A DNA stretch of 64,000 bases from Bacillus sp. FJAT-29937 (GCF_001509555.1 NZ_LMAS01000014.1:1-64000), one strand, 5' to 3'. Shown: positions 45,357-55,023, numbered from the stretch's first letter. Made by a program: numbers and translations. Notes: generated by a model from the letters alone, not told the origin.

Positions 45357-45950
45357 CTAATATCTATTAATACTTCTTTCAATTCGCTGTTTCATTTCAT
45401 TACTATTTTGATAGCTCTCACGAACAATATTCCATACATTTTCTTTGAAGAATTCATCCTGTATCAATGAGAGATTTACTTTTACCCCATGTTTTGCCGA
45501 AGCAGCTGCAGTCTCTGCCATGTTGGCACTTCCAGCAAGTTCCCCTATCACTCTTTTGTCAGATAGATGAAAGAATTGGTCGACTCCAGTTAAAATTTCT
45601 TCGCAATTTTTCACAACTGAAGCTAACGTATTTGTCGCATTCTTCATCGCCTCTTCATGCTCATCCGGATAATCTGCCTTTAATTTTGCTGCCTTCACTA
45701 CTACTGCGAGTGTTTTCATATCATCTGTCGCAAGGGCCAGGCACTGATTACGAACATCTTCTATGTGTTTTAAGGATATAGGTATGTTTTCGCATCCCTT
45801 TCTTATTGTCACTTTACAGGACATTTCCAGCAAGGCAGCCGCCATCGCAGCAACGGTTGCTGCAGCACTGCCACTTGCCGGACCCGGAAAATCGGGGGCA
45901 GCCAATTTTTCAAGATATTCATGGACTGTTAAAGAATCAATATGATTCAT
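45357..45950 (-). CDS. Cyclodeaminase/cyclohydrolase-family protein
   Basis: 197 residues from the ATG at 45950 (AAGGTGG upstream). Two other starts lie within 12 bases. All-helical FTCD_C fold: SGSAAATVAAMAAALLEMSCKVTI at the N-terminus and GELAGSANMAETAAASAKHGVKVNL later. The family includes formiminotetrahydrofolate cyclodeaminase and methenyl-THF cyclohydrolase-like enzymes. The alignment to active family members cannot be judged by eye. It is a single gene in the island. Confidence 0.75.
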   Translation of the reverse strand: MNHIDSLTVHEYLEKLAAPDFPGPASGSAAATVAAMAAALLEMSCKVTIRKGCENIPISLKHIEDVRNQCLALATDDMKTLAVVVKAAKLKADYPDEHEEAMKNATNTLASVVKNCEEILTGVDQFFHLSDKRVIGELAGSANMAETAAASAKHGVKVNLSLIQDEFFKENVWNIVRESYQNSNEMKQRIERSINRY

Positions 45951-46136
45951 ACCCATCTCCACCTTCTTATAATCTTGCTAATCGGATATAACCATGTCCA
46001 TTTTATTTTCATCTGTATAACTGCAAACTTCAAGGACTTTTTCAATTTACATCTTCTGATACCTAATAAGGTTTTTTATCCCTAATTGAGGTTTATAGTT
46101 GGCTATAATTTGTATCTCCATGTAACGCAAGAGATT

Positions 46137-46291
46137 AAAAAAGAAGGCCTCTCAAAAGTTCGGTGAACTAATGGGAAGCCTCCGTTAAAAACCTCAAATC
46201 CTTGTCTATCAAGGGATTGAGGGGCAGATTACATCATGCCGCCAATAAGCTCGCCACATAAATCCTCTAAGATAGCTTCAAAGAAACCCAT
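46137..46291 (-). other. groEL 3'-end remnant with terminator, copy B
   Basis: On the minus strand a 20-codon frame (from 46291) ends GELIGGMM-stop, followed by a CCTCAAATCCTTG-type hairpin and a GAGAGGCCTTCTTTTTT terminator. The terminator closely resembles the one after the GroEL tail at 57555 (GAGAGGCCTCTTTTTT). Confidence 0.5.
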
Positions 46292-46448
46292 TAAAATCAA
46301 CGTTTCGAATAAAATCAGAAAATACCGTTAAATGGTTCCGCAATCTCTCATGACCAAAAAAATGACCATGTGTGTGACCACATATTTTAGAAAGGTTTAG
46401 ATGAAGTATAAAACTTTATTAATAAACCTGTTAAGGAGGGTTTCAACA

Positions 46449-46865
46449 ATGAAGCTAATTAAAATGGCTTTTGTTGCGAGTTGTATCAGGATGTAACCAC
46501 GATTATGGAGCTAAAATAGCTTCAACAGATGTTATCCAACAAATTATTGATGATCAAAAAGTGGGTTCGTCATAATTACGAATGAAACAGATGCCACATT
46601 CTTAGATGAAGTTCAAAAAGCGTTACTAGAAAAAAAGGAAACGGCTTTACAATTTAACGTCTTTCGAAATGATGGTGAAAACGAAAATGCTGATGGTTTA
46701 AGTAAAAACCCATTCCATTATGAAATGTCGCATGTGAATGCCATTTACTATATCAAAGATGGAAAAGTCTATGGAGAATATGACCTTGAAATTTATGAAG
46801 GGATTCGCCAACAGTCATGTAAACCTTGTAGTAACTATTATTATTTTATTAGCCGTTATCACTAA
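46449..46865 (+). pseudogene. Decayed small lipoprotein gene
   Basis: TTAAGGAGGG and an ATG are intact, and joined frames read a leader, the lipobox VSGC, then TNETDATFLDEVQKALLEKK and MSHVNAIYYIKDGKVYGEYDLEIYEG. Two frameshifts (near 46487 and 46565) break it. The end runs into the stop of the convergent cassette gene with 17 bases of overlap, so the 3' end may have been replaced when the cassette arrived. Confidence 0.72.
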
Positions 46866-47709
46866 CAGAATGATCTACTTCAAACCTTAAAACATAAAAT
46901 ACATTTCCTTCTCTATACCCAAAACACCTATATTTTTGACTAGTTCTGAACTTATAAATTTGTTTATCAGCATTGGGAGAGTTTAAAAACCAATCAACTT
47001 TTCTCGAAGGAGGTTGATATTTTTTGAAATCTAATCCTGTAGACTGTTGAATTGCATCCCATGTCATTTCGCTAAAATTTTTAAATGTGGAAATAAACGC
47101 CTTAGCCTCATCTTCTTCTAATTTATTAAAATCATAATTAGATTCTAGCTTTAAGAATGATATATTAAGACCTTCAAATCTACTATTACAATATTCTTTA
47201 TAATCAATTTTCTTCTCTTCCAGTAAATAGTCTGCGAATGTTCTAGGATCAATTATATTTAACAAACTAATAGATTGTCCATTTTTTTTTATATCTAATG
47301 ATATTTCTCTAAATCGTTGACTAACAAATGATAAAACTATTTTGTCCCTTTCACATGCTTCGGCTAATGAATATCCACTTACCTCATTTGTGTATTCGCA
47401 AAAATACCTATCACTATTTATATGCCTTTGGTTCTCCTGCCAAAAAGGTGGATCAGACATTAATTTTTTTAAAAAGATTTTAAATTTACGAGCCTCACTT
47501 CTAGTACTTATTTTTTTGTCAATAAGAATATCATGTAAAGTTCGATTTCCTGTAACTTTAAAATTATATAAATCTTGGTGCTTTAATAATGTGACTGAAC
47601 ATAAATCCATTATATTTTGAATACTAATTATATCCTTTAGTGAATCTAAAAATGTTTCAGGACTTTCAAATTGTGCTTCTAAAGATAACTCATTTAATAA
47701 TACTTCCAT
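46849..47709 (-). CDS. Unknown third protein of the DUF262/DUF3696 cassette
   Basis: 286 residues, no membrane segment. I do not recognise the full-length family. The N-terminal 230 residues look helical. The last 45 (YKFRTSQKYRCFGYREGNVFYVLRFEVDHSV) read like a small antiparallel sheet with the pattern R-x-x-G-[YF]-R-x-x-x-x-F-[YH]-V-L-x-[FL]-x-x-[DN]-H, which recalls RelE/HigB-type toxin ends. That likeness is inference. Its ATG shares one base with the stop codon of the ATPase gene (TAATG), so it is translated only in step with it. It could be the effector or a specificity partner of the cassette. Confidence 0.78.
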   Translation of the reverse strand: MEVLLNELSLEAQFESPETFLDSLKDIISIQNIMDLCSVTLLKHQDLYNFKVTGNRTLHDILIDKKISTRSEARKFKIFLKKLMSDPPFWQENQRHINSDRYFCEYTNEVSGYSLAEACERDKIVLSFVSQRFREISLDIKKNGQSISLLNIIDPRTFADYLLEEKKIDYKEYCNSRFEGLNISFLKLESNYDFNKLEEDEAKAFISTFKNFSEMTWDAIQQSTGLDFKKYQPPSRKVDWFLNSPNADKQIYKFRTSQKYRCFGYREGNVFYVLRFEVDHSVSDNG

Positions 47710-48773
47710 TATTTTAACCCCAATAATTCATCAAGATCATCATCGAATTGATCAAATAATCCATCTTGGTGATTTTCTACGTTCCCATCATTTTTAATAT
47801 TAATTCTCGTAGCCTTTGTAACCAATTCTTTTTGATCAATTTCGAAGAAGTATATCGATACATTCTCCTTTGAAATTGTTTTTTTGAAGATTGTTTTTCT
47901 AACTCCATTAAAAATATGGTCACTGTGAGTTTCAACAATTAATTTAATACCATTTTGTGCAGCATAAGTCATTAACTCAGTCAATTTTGATTGTGCTTTT
48001 GGATGCAAATGAATCTCAGGGTTTTCAATAATTATTAAATCACCTCTTTGTGATGACAATATACTAACTAAAATTGATATAACATAACTTAAACCGGAAC
48101 CAATATTCTTTGGTCTTACATACCTATTATTAACGGAAAGAAATTTTGCTTTTACTTGGTCTGTATCAGTAATATCTTCTGTAAGAAGTTCACTATTTAA
48201 TATATATTTCAACCAATAATTCAACTGTATGCCAAGTGTAGAACCAATCGACTTATCTTTGATGAGATACTCGTTAACTTGCTTATTTTTATTCTTATCA
48301 AAGTAATCAATTGCATACTCCCCTAAAATACCGTAGTCATTATATTTATCGTAATTTTTCCCATATAAATCTTGAGATCCAATTCTTTTTGAAGACAAGT
48401 AATGTATCCTCTTATTTTTCTGGTTAAGATATTCAGTTAATTCATTCTCTTTTGGTTCAACTTCACAAATAACGGAATCATTATCCTCATAAAATGTTAA
48501 GGTTAATTTTTCATTAACTGATGTCAATTCAATAGAAAACGATTTAGCATTTTTAATAAAGTTTCTAACATCAGAAAATTCACCTAATGAGACCAATCTG
48601 CCATTTAGAGGAGAACGCCCCTCCTCATTAATGTTTTGTATTGCCAACAACAATGACTGTATGATAGTTGACTTCCCAGCCGAATTCATACCAACAAGTA
48701 AAGTGAAATTTTGCAAGTCCAAGATTGTACTATCAAAACTCTTAATATTATTAATTTTTAATCTTGATATCAT
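47709..48773 (-). CDS. OLD-like AAA ATPase with DUF3696-type C-terminus
   Basis: 354 residues. Walker A GMNSAGKST (28-36), ABC-signature-like NIGSGLSYV (223-231), Walker B plus catalytic Glu IIIENPEIHLHP (247-258), and a His-switch ETHSDH (281-286). This is the layout of SMC/RecF-like AAA_15/AAA_21 ATPases. The end, DGLFDQFDDDLDELL, matches the DUF3696 tail (GFFDQ..DL..L). No TOPRIM nuclease domain is fused. It overlaps the DUF262 gene by 23 bases. As in other ATPase-led defence systems it may sense foreign DNA and license a partner. Confidence 0.87.
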   Translation of the reverse strand: MISRLKINNIKSFDSTILDLQNFTLLVGMNSAGKSTIIQSLLLAIQNINEEGRSPLNGRLVSLGEFSDVRNFIKNAKSFSIELTSVNEKLTLTFYEDNDSVICEVEPKENELTEYLNQKNKRIHYLSSKRIGSQDLYGKNYDKYNDYGILGEYAIDYFDKNKNKQVNEYLIKDKSIGSTLGIQLNYWLKYILNSELLTEDITDTDQVKAKFLSVNNRYVRPKNIGSGLSYVISILVSILSSQRGDLIIIENPEIHLHPKAQSKLTELMTYAAQNGIKLIVETHSDHIFNGVRKTIFKKTISKENVSIYFFEIDQKELVTKATRINIKNDGNVENHQDGLFDQFDDDLDELLGLK

Positions 48774-49911
48774 ACTTAATCCTCACTTTCAAATCATTAA
48801 CCATATTAAAAACTTCAGTAATAATAATACTTCTACCCCTATCATCTGTAAGTAATTTATTTAAGCGATTATTGGCTAATAGTTCATTACAAATTTTCTT
48901 TATCTCATCCTTGTTGTTTTTACAAAATGATGTATCAAATTGAGTAAAAAGATATCCAAATGCATCAAACAATATCATGTTTATCGGTTTCTTCCTATCG
49001 CCGTTTGGCAATCTTCTAAATGCATTTCCTTCAAAAATCAACAAATTATTTTGCATTGATTTTTCAAAGTTACTTTTTATGTTATTTATCTCAACATCAT
49101 TTCTCTTATTTAAAAACTCCATCGATTTACCTAAAAATTCATCAATATCATTTTTATATTCAACAGGCTTATTATTTTCATCCATTAATAGACCTTCATT
49201 CAACAAATAGAAAGATACAAATCTCAAAACAAGATAACGATCCTTCATTCTTGTGGAATTTATAGAATTGCATGTAACAACTTTAAAAATTTCTGAATTT
49301 ATTAGAGACTGTATTAACTCAGTTGATTTTCCTTGATATAAAGCATTTCTCATTTCTTGATTATTTAGAGAAGTTCCACCTCTATTTACCCTGTCAAAGA
49401 TGTCAAACATTATTCTGTCAGGGGTCGGAGGCTTTATTACTTGTGCAATTATTTGAAAATCTTCCAAATTAGCTTGCAACTTTTCCTCCAAATCTTTAAA
49501 ATACATGCCATTACATTCCCTCAGTATTTTTAAATTCTTTAATTTGAAATCATTATTTAAAAAGGCGAAAAATGTAGTTAATCGCTGTTTACCATCCACT
49601 ACAACTAATTTCCCCTCTTTTGTCTCATTCAAATAAAATATTGGTAATGGAATCCCCATTAAAACTGTCTCTATTAATTCTGATTGTTGATCCTTTTTCC
49701 AAACTGCTTCTCTTTGAAAATCCGGATCCAATACTAACTGATTTCTCTCAAATTTACGATTCAATTCAAAAATTGAATATTGATCTCTCTCTACTTTAAT
49801 ATTGGCTTGGGGATAGATATTATCTGTATCCTGTTGGTTTCTTACTGATAAAAAGTTATCATCTTCACTTTCTAAATCTTCAAGTTCTTCGATAAGTTCT
49901 TCATTCACCAT
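48751..49911 (-). CDS. DUF262-domain protein (ParB/GmrS-like N-terminal fold)
   Basis: 386 residues from the ATG at 49911; AAAGGGAG is too close to the ATG at 49917. DUF262 marks are all present: DPDFQREAVW (64-73), DGKQRLTT (108-115) and FDRVNRGGTSLNNQEMRNAL (174-193). These residues form the nucleotide-hydrolysing centre in GmrSD-type modification-dependent restriction enzymes. The C-terminal half is helical and has no DUF1524 HNH nuclease motif, so the nuclease, if any, must come from a partner. First gene of a three-gene overlapping operon. Confidence 0.87.
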   Translation of the reverse strand: MVNEELIEELEDLESEDDNFLSVRNQQDTDNIYPQANIKVERDQYSIFELNRKFERNQLVLDPDFQREAVWKKDQQSELIETVLMGIPLPIFYLNETKEGKLVVVDGKQRLTTFFAFLNNDFKLKNLKILRECNGMYFKDLEEKLQANLEDFQIIAQVIKPPTPDRIMFDIFDRVNRGGTSLNNQEMRNALYQGKSTELIQSLINSEIFKVVTCNSINSTRMKDRYLVLRFVSFYLLNEGLLMDENNKPVEYKNDIDEFLGKSMEFLNKRNDVEINNIKSNFEKSMQNNLLIFEGNAFRRLPNGDRKKPINMILFDAFGYLFTQFDTSFCKNNKDEIKKICNELLANNRLNKLLTDDRGRSIIITEVFNMVNDLKVRIKYDIKIKN

Positions 49912-49987
49912 CTTCATCTCCCTTTTAGTTTATTTTACCATTGTGTTGGCTTATAAAAAAGTTTGATCATTTCATACCTGTATTGCT

Positions 49988-50005
49988 CCATAATCGCGAT
50001 TATGG
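49988..50005. promoter_or_regulatory. 18-bp perfect palindrome upstream of the DUF262 operon
   Basis: CCATAATCGCGATTATGG, 77 bases before the start codon. A TAAAAT -10-like box lies nearer the gene, so this could be an operator. Confidence 0.5.
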
Positions 50006-50073
50006 AAGATCATTGTTATATGTCTTGTTAAACTAATACAACTTTTTCAGAAACGCACCCTGTCGGTGAAAAA

Positions 50074-50262
50074 TTACAAAGGCTTGTCTAACAATAGCTC
50101 TAATAGAAAGTACAAAATAGAGAAACCAACAGCAAAATAAATAAACTTAAGGAGATGTTTTCTCCAGTTCTGTTTATCATTAGAGAATACAGTCAGGAAT
50201 ATAAAGATATCAACAATCCAGATTGAAATGAAATGTGCATAAAAGTCACCGTTTATTTTTTG
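50074..50262 (-). pseudogene. 5'-truncated small membrane protein gene
   Basis: An open frame of 62 codons without a start codon encodes DFYAHFISIWIVDIFIFLTVFSND and FIYFAVGFSILYFLLELLLDKPL, two convincing membrane helices, then stops. It appears to be the tail of a lost gene between the DUF262 cassette and the type I system. Confidence 0.55.
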
Positions 50263-50396
50263 TTAATTTTATTCTTAGTTTAACCATAATCTTCAATAAT
50301 ATGGACCGTTCGTTGAATAGAAAGACTCACATTTTTTTAATACCTTTATTGTAAATTAAACAACCAATACTACGACATTTAGTTAGAAGAGTATAA

Positions 50397-50462
50397 GGGA
50401 AATGTGTCCCCACTTGCGGAGGGGAATCAGGCAAAGCCTGATATTTGGGTGGGGACATTTTA
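50397..50462. repeat. Compound hairpin downstream of hsdR
   Basis: Outer arms AAATGTGTCCCCAC/GTGGGGACATTTT enclose an inner ATCAGGC-AAA-GCCTGAT hairpin. It is similar in style to the REP-like elements of this window and may terminate hsdR. Confidence 0.65.
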
Positions 50463-50470
50463 TTTAGTGG

Positions 50471-50490
50471 TGTCACAAGCGTGTGACAAA
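50471..50490. repeat. 20-bp palindrome, hsd-right-end copy
   Basis: TGTCACAAGCGTGTGACAAA, 187 bases beyond the hsdR stop. It matches the site at 56985-57004 at 18 of 20 positions. Confidence 0.75.
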
Positions 50491-50676
50491 GTAATGTTCT
50501 ACTGTCACACACTTTTGACATACTTTTTTATTTTGATATCACGGAAACATCAGGCTTTGCATGATCTATCACCGAAAGTGATAGCATCAGTTTTTCCTTA
50601 TGCTCATTTTTCTAACAATCCACACCCAGCATCAGACACATGCAAATATTTCTTAGCTGTATATTATTCCAATTTC

Positions 50677-53600
50677 TTAAGCCTGTGCTCTAAACCATTT
50701 ATACAAATCTTTCGCAAGTAAAGAGTACACCACATTATAATAATTTTCGTCAGAACCAACTAACTTCTCAAATGCATTTTGATTTTGAGCGTATTCTTCC
50801 ATCACTTTGTCTTGGAAGATATCTTTAAATAAATTGTTCTCAAACATTTCTGAGCTATTATTTTTAGCCATATTCACTACTTTTAAATCTAGTTCTCTTT
50901 TAAATGATTTATATAGGGTTTCAATTAATACTTTATCTCCCTCTGTGAAATCGTCTGGGAATCGTTCGTTGATTCGATAAATGATTTCTTCTAAAGAATC
51001 TCGTTCTTCCGGTGGTTTAATGCCTGCATTAATTTCTTTTGGATTGCTTAGTATCCCACTCTCGGAGTTTTCTGCCACTAGCATAATTTCACCTTCAAAA
51101 TCCTTTTGAAGTTTGTAGTATTCTAGTTTCACTTTGTCAGCCACATCTACTTTTTCACGTTGCTCTTTCGGGATGAATTTTAAAAGATAGTTTGTAAAAA
51201 TGCTTTCTTCTAAAAGTTGCATATCAAATGTGCGATCTAATTGAGAGATATAGTTATACCATTTACCAAAGTTACGAAGGGTTACTCGAAACTCATACTG
51301 TGTGTCTTTAGGGAGATCTTCATACCTTTGAATAATTGGTTTAAAAAGGCTGGAAATACGCCCGAGTAACTTTTCATCTTGTTTTCTTTGTGCCTGTTTG
51401 ACTAGCTTTAATACTTGATCAATATCTTCTTGATTGTAAATAGTATATTTTCGCAATTTACTTTGCGTATCATAAATTAAGTTAATATTGATTTCACTAT
51501 CCAAAGTAGTAACTTCGTAGAACGGTTGAAATGCTTCTAAAATTTCTTCCTCACCGTTTACAAAGTCAAGGATAAACGTATCCTTTTTCCCTTGCATTGT
51601 ACGATTTAAGCGAGATAATGTTTGAACAGCTTTAACGCTGCGTAACTTTTTATCAACAAACATCGTATGCAATAAAGGTTCATCAAATCCTGTTTGATAT
51701 TTTTCAGCTACAATTAAAATATTGAAATCATCTGTGTGGAACGTTTCTTTTAATTGGCTTTCCTTGATGCGATCCCCGTCTTTTGTAACGTTCATACTCG
51801 GTTCAGTATATTCCTCACCTTCATCAGTAACAGAACCTGAGAAAGCTACTAACACATCTAAATCTTTATATCCCATTTCTTCAATATAATTTTTGAATTC
51901 TTGCATGTATCGCACTGCATGTAAACGGGAAGGGGTGACAACCATAGCTTTGGCACGACCACCAATCGCTTTTTTTGTTACCGATCGGAATTGTTCAACC
52001 ATAACCTCTGTCTTTTGGCGCAATACCCAAGGATGGAAAGACTGATAGCGAGCAATAGCACGCACAGCTTCTGTTTTAGGGAGCTCAGGATTATCTTCAA
52101 TTTCCTTCGCAATACGATACGAAGTTTTATATGTCATATAGTTTTTTAAGATATCTAAAATAAATCCTTCCTCAATTGCTTGGCGCATGCTATACACATG
52201 AAATGGCGCAAAGCTTCCATCAGCTTGTTTCGTTCCAAACAGTTCAATTGTTTTTTCTTTTGGTGTCGCTGTAAAAGCAAAGAAGCTTAAATTCCGATGA
52301 CGTCCTTGAGCTAATAATGTTTTCACTAACTCGTCTTGGTCATCTAATGTAGTGTTTTCAATATCTTCTTCAATCTCTTGATATTCTTTTAGTGTCGCTT
52401 CTTTATCTGCTAAAGCTGCTTTTAATTTTTGTGCGCTATTACCGGTTTGAGAAGTATGCGCTTCATCAACAATCACCGCAAAATTTCTACCATTAGAAGC
52501 ATCTATCTCTTGATAAATAATAGGGAACTTTTGAAGCGTTGTAATAATAATTTTCTTGCCATCGTTAATGGCTTGTTTTAAATCCTGTGAAGTTTTTTTA
52601 TCATCAATCGTTTCAACTTGTCCTGTTGTATGATCAAAACTCATGATTGTATTTTGTAATTGACGGTCTAACACTGTACGGTCAGTAACAATAATGGTTG
52701 ATGCAAATATCGGATTATTGTTATTGTCATGAGCAGACGCTAAATGATATGCTAACCACGCAATACTATTTGATTTCCCTGATCCAGCACTATGTTGGAT
52801 CAAATAATTTTCACCGCTGCCATGCTCTTTTACATCTGCAAGCAGTTTACGAACAACATCTAGTTGGTGATAGCGAGGAAAAATTAGTGTCTTTTTCGTA
52901 ACTTCTCGGTCACCTTGTTTTTCCTTCTTCACTTCTAGGTTCATAAAACGTTGAATAATATCCATTACATTATCTCGATGCAGCACTTGTTCCCACAGGT
53001 AAGCTGTTGGGTACCCTTCTAGGTTTTCGGGATTCCCCTTCCCACCTACATTCCCCGGACCATTCGAACCTTGGTTAAATGGCAAGAAATACGTCTTTTT
53101 CTCAGCCAGTTTTGTTGTCATAAATACTTCATAATGATCTACTGCAAAACAAACTAAGAAACGAGTATTAAATTGAAAAACTAACTCTTTAGGGTCACGA
53201 TCTTTTTGGAATTGAACTTTTGCATTTTCAACAGATTGACCTGTATACTGATTTTTCAGTTCTAAAGCAATGATAGGAATACCATTTAACAAAAGCACCA
53301 TGTCAATAGTATTGCGATTATTTGGACTGTATGCAAATTGACGTGTGCAAGTAAACCGATTCGCTTCATACTTTTTCAATAACTCATAATTGAGCCCTGA
53401 AACAGGTTTAAAAAACGCTACTTTTAAAGAAACACCACGATCTCTAATGCCAGTGCGCAAAACATGAAGCATACCATGCATATGTACCTCTTCCTCAAAA
53501 CGCTTTAAAAACTTTCGTCGTACATCTTCCTTGTAAATTTTCTCATAACGTTCCCATTTCTTTGGCTGCGTCTCTTTAATAAAAGCAATTAATTTATTCA

Positions 53601-53730
53601 AATCAAGCCCAATAGTTGCATCAAAATTGGAATCTTTGAAACTCTCTTTTTGCCAGCCACCGTATTGAATTAAACTCGTCTCTATATCGTGTTCAAAACG
53701 AATCTCCTTGTCCTCTATCAACCCTTTCAC
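50677..53730 (-). CDS. hsdR: Type I restriction enzyme R subunit
   Basis: 1017 residues. Nuclease domain of the PD-ExK type: Asp143 (TIDMVL) and Glu157-Leu-Lys159 (ALELKNQ). Then a superfamily 2 translocase with Walker A GSGKS (316-320), DEAH (422-425, IVDEAHTSQTG), FAFTATPK (motif III) and the late QTLSRLNRT helicase motif. All key residues are intact and the length is normal. It cuts unmodified DNA after translocation, in complex with HsdM and HsdS. It is the last gene of the hsdM-hsdS-hsdR operon, four bases from hsdS. Confidence 0.95.
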   Translation of the reverse strand: MKGLIEDKEIRFEHDIETSLIQYGGWQKESFKDSNFDATIGLDLNKLIAFIKETQPKKWERYEKIYKEDVRRKFLKRFEEEVHMHGMLHVLRTGIRDRGVSLKVAFFKPVSGLNYELLKKYEANRFTCTRQFAYSPNNRNTIDMVLLLNGIPIIALELKNQYTGQSVENAKVQFQKDRDPKELVFQFNTRFLVCFAVDHYEVFMTTKLAEKKTYFLPFNQGSNGPGNVGGKGNPENLEGYPTAYLWEQVLHRDNVMDIIQRFMNLEVKKEKQGDREVTKKTLIFPRYHQLDVVRKLLADVKEHGSGENYLIQHSAGSGKSNSIAWLAYHLASAHDNNNNPIFASTIIVTDRTVLDRQLQNTIMSFDHTTGQVETIDDKKTSQDLKQAINDGKKIIITTLQKFPIIYQEIDASNGRNFAVIVDEAHTSQTGNSAQKLKAALADKEATLKEYQEIEEDIENTTLDDQDELVKTLLAQGRHRNLSFFAFTATPKEKTIELFGTKQADGSFAPFHVYSMRQAIEEGFILDILKNYMTYKTSYRIAKEIEDNPELPKTEAVRAIARYQSFHPWVLRQKTEVMVEQFRSVTKKAIGGRAKAMVVTPSRLHAVRYMQEFKNYIEEMGYKDLDVLVAFSGSVTDEGEEYTEPSMNVTKDGDRIKESQLKETFHTDDFNILIVAEKYQTGFDEPLLHTMFVDKKLRSVKAVQTLSRLNRTMQGKKDTFILDFVNGEEEILEAFQPFYEVTTLDSEININLIYDTQSKLRKYTIYNQEDIDQVLKLVKQAQRKQDEKLLGRISSLFKPIIQRYEDLPKDTQYEFRVTLRNFGKWYNYISQLDRTFDMQLLEESIFTNYLLKFIPKEQREKVDVADKVKLEYYKLQKDFEGEIMLVAENSESGILSNPKEINAGIKPPEERDSLEEIIYRINERFPDDFTEGDKVLIETLYKSFKRELDLKVVNMAKNNSSEMFENNLFKDIFQDKVMEEYAQNQNAFEKLVGSDENYYNVVYSLLAKDLYKWFRAQA

Positions 53731-53733
53731 CCC

Positions 53734-55023
53734 CTAAACTTCTTTTTTACCAGTTATGTATTCATAGATTAGTGATTTTTTGTATTGTTCAAACTCTTCG
53801 ATAATTTCTTCCTTATAACAAAGCAACGTATCTATTTTACTAACATTATTATCAAGATATATGACTATCTCTTTCTGCTCTTCAATACTAGGCACAGGAA
53901 CTTTTACTTTTTTTGTATACTCAAATCCTATGTTTCCTTGATTAGCAGTACCAGTTTCATAATCAAAAACTTGATCTAACACCGAATCAATTTTTAAAAC
54001 ATAGTCGAAATAATTTATAATTAAATTTGGTGATTTCCTTCTTAAAATTCCTACTCGTTGATTCAAATATAAATTCTTAGAATCAACATCAAATTTGGTG
54101 ATTAATTTGGAATAAAAATAGTCTCTTTTTCCTTTTGTTCCTGTCATAGTAAATAGAATATCATCTTCTTTTATTTTATAAATTACGGTTTCTTTTGCAT
54201 AATCATCATCTATAAAAACAGGTGCTTTATCTAAATTCAGTTCAAAGTTTTTAACATTAGAAATTCTGATAACCTGATTATTTGTCTTAAATTTAAACTT
54301 GTCACTTTTATAAGCATTCCCACCAATAAAATTAAAAATATTCCCTAAAGATATATATTCCCAATTATTAGGTATTTCAATATCATCAACCATCTTCATT
54401 TCAACATTCTTATCTAACCCCTTTGTTACCACTTCAGTAATTAAGGCTTGCTTATACTGCTTTAGTTCTTCGATAGATTGTTGAGTATCAGAAATGATTA
54501 AGTCAATCGTATTAGTGATTTCATTTAGTTTATCTGCTATTTTCATTTGTTCATCTAACAATGGTACAGGTATAGAAATTTTTTTCATTTTATCCCATTT
54601 TGTTGACCATAAATCAGCAACAATTCCAGTCCCCCATCGATAAAACTCCTCTGCAAAAGATGTATTTTTCAATAAATATTTTGTGTATTCTTTTGAAATA
54701 CTTTTAGAAAATAACACTGTATTAATTAAAGATACAGATCCATCTTCATTTGCAATGCCAGCTGACATTTTTCTATCCGACCTCGAGTTAATAACAAAAT
54801 CATCTTTTTTTACTAATTTTCTATCATTATGATTAGAAGACTTTGCTACCGTATCTAACTGTGGTACAACCCCATTCTTTGTAACAGATAAAGGTGCAAA
54901 GTCAAGGTCAGATACTTTTTCATTTCTTTGTTTATAATGGGCGCCTATCGTTGATAATTCCCAATTACTTGGAATTCCCCCAATCCACCTAACACCTGAG
55001 TCTTTCATTGCCCTAGTCAACAT
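53734..55023 (-). CDS. hsdS: Type I specificity subunit
   Basis: 429 residues with two target recognition domains (about 1-165 and 210-385), each followed by the conserved coiled spacer: LDEQMKIADKLNEITNTIDLIISDTQQSIEELKQYK and SIEEQKEIVIYLDNNVSKIDTLL. Start overlaps hsdM by 11 bases. It sets the bipartite DNA target. The target cannot be read from the sequence. Confidence 0.93.
   Translation of the reverse strand: MLTRAMKDSGVRWIGGIPSNWELSTIGAHYKQRNEKVSDLDFAPLSVTKNGVVPQLDTVAKSSNHNDRKLVKKDDFVINSRSDRKMSAGIANEDGSVSLINTVLFSKSISKEYTKYLLKNTSFAEEFYRWGTGIVADLWSTKWDKMKKISIPVPLLDEQMKIADKLNEITNTIDLIISDTQQSIEELKQYKQALITEVVTKGLDKNVEMKMVDDIEIPNNWEYISLGNIFNFIGGNAYKSDKFKFKTNNQVIRISNVKNFELNLDKAPVFIDDDYAKETVIYKIKEDDILFTMTGTKGKRDYFYSKLITKFDVDSKNLYLNQRVGILRRKSPNLIINYFDYVLKIDSVLDQVFDYETGTANQGNIGFEYTKKVKVPVPSIEEQKEIVIYLDNNVSKIDTLLCYKEEIIEEFEQYKKSLIYEYITGKKEV

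Noticed and set aside
50327..50521. Minus-strand frame of 64 codons over the compound hairpin
   Set aside because: Its sequence is dictated by the hairpin arms, and it has no ribosome site.
53734..55023. Phase-variable hsdS inversion system
   Set aside because: Only one hsdS gene is present and no inverted hsdS fragments or invertase lie nearby.
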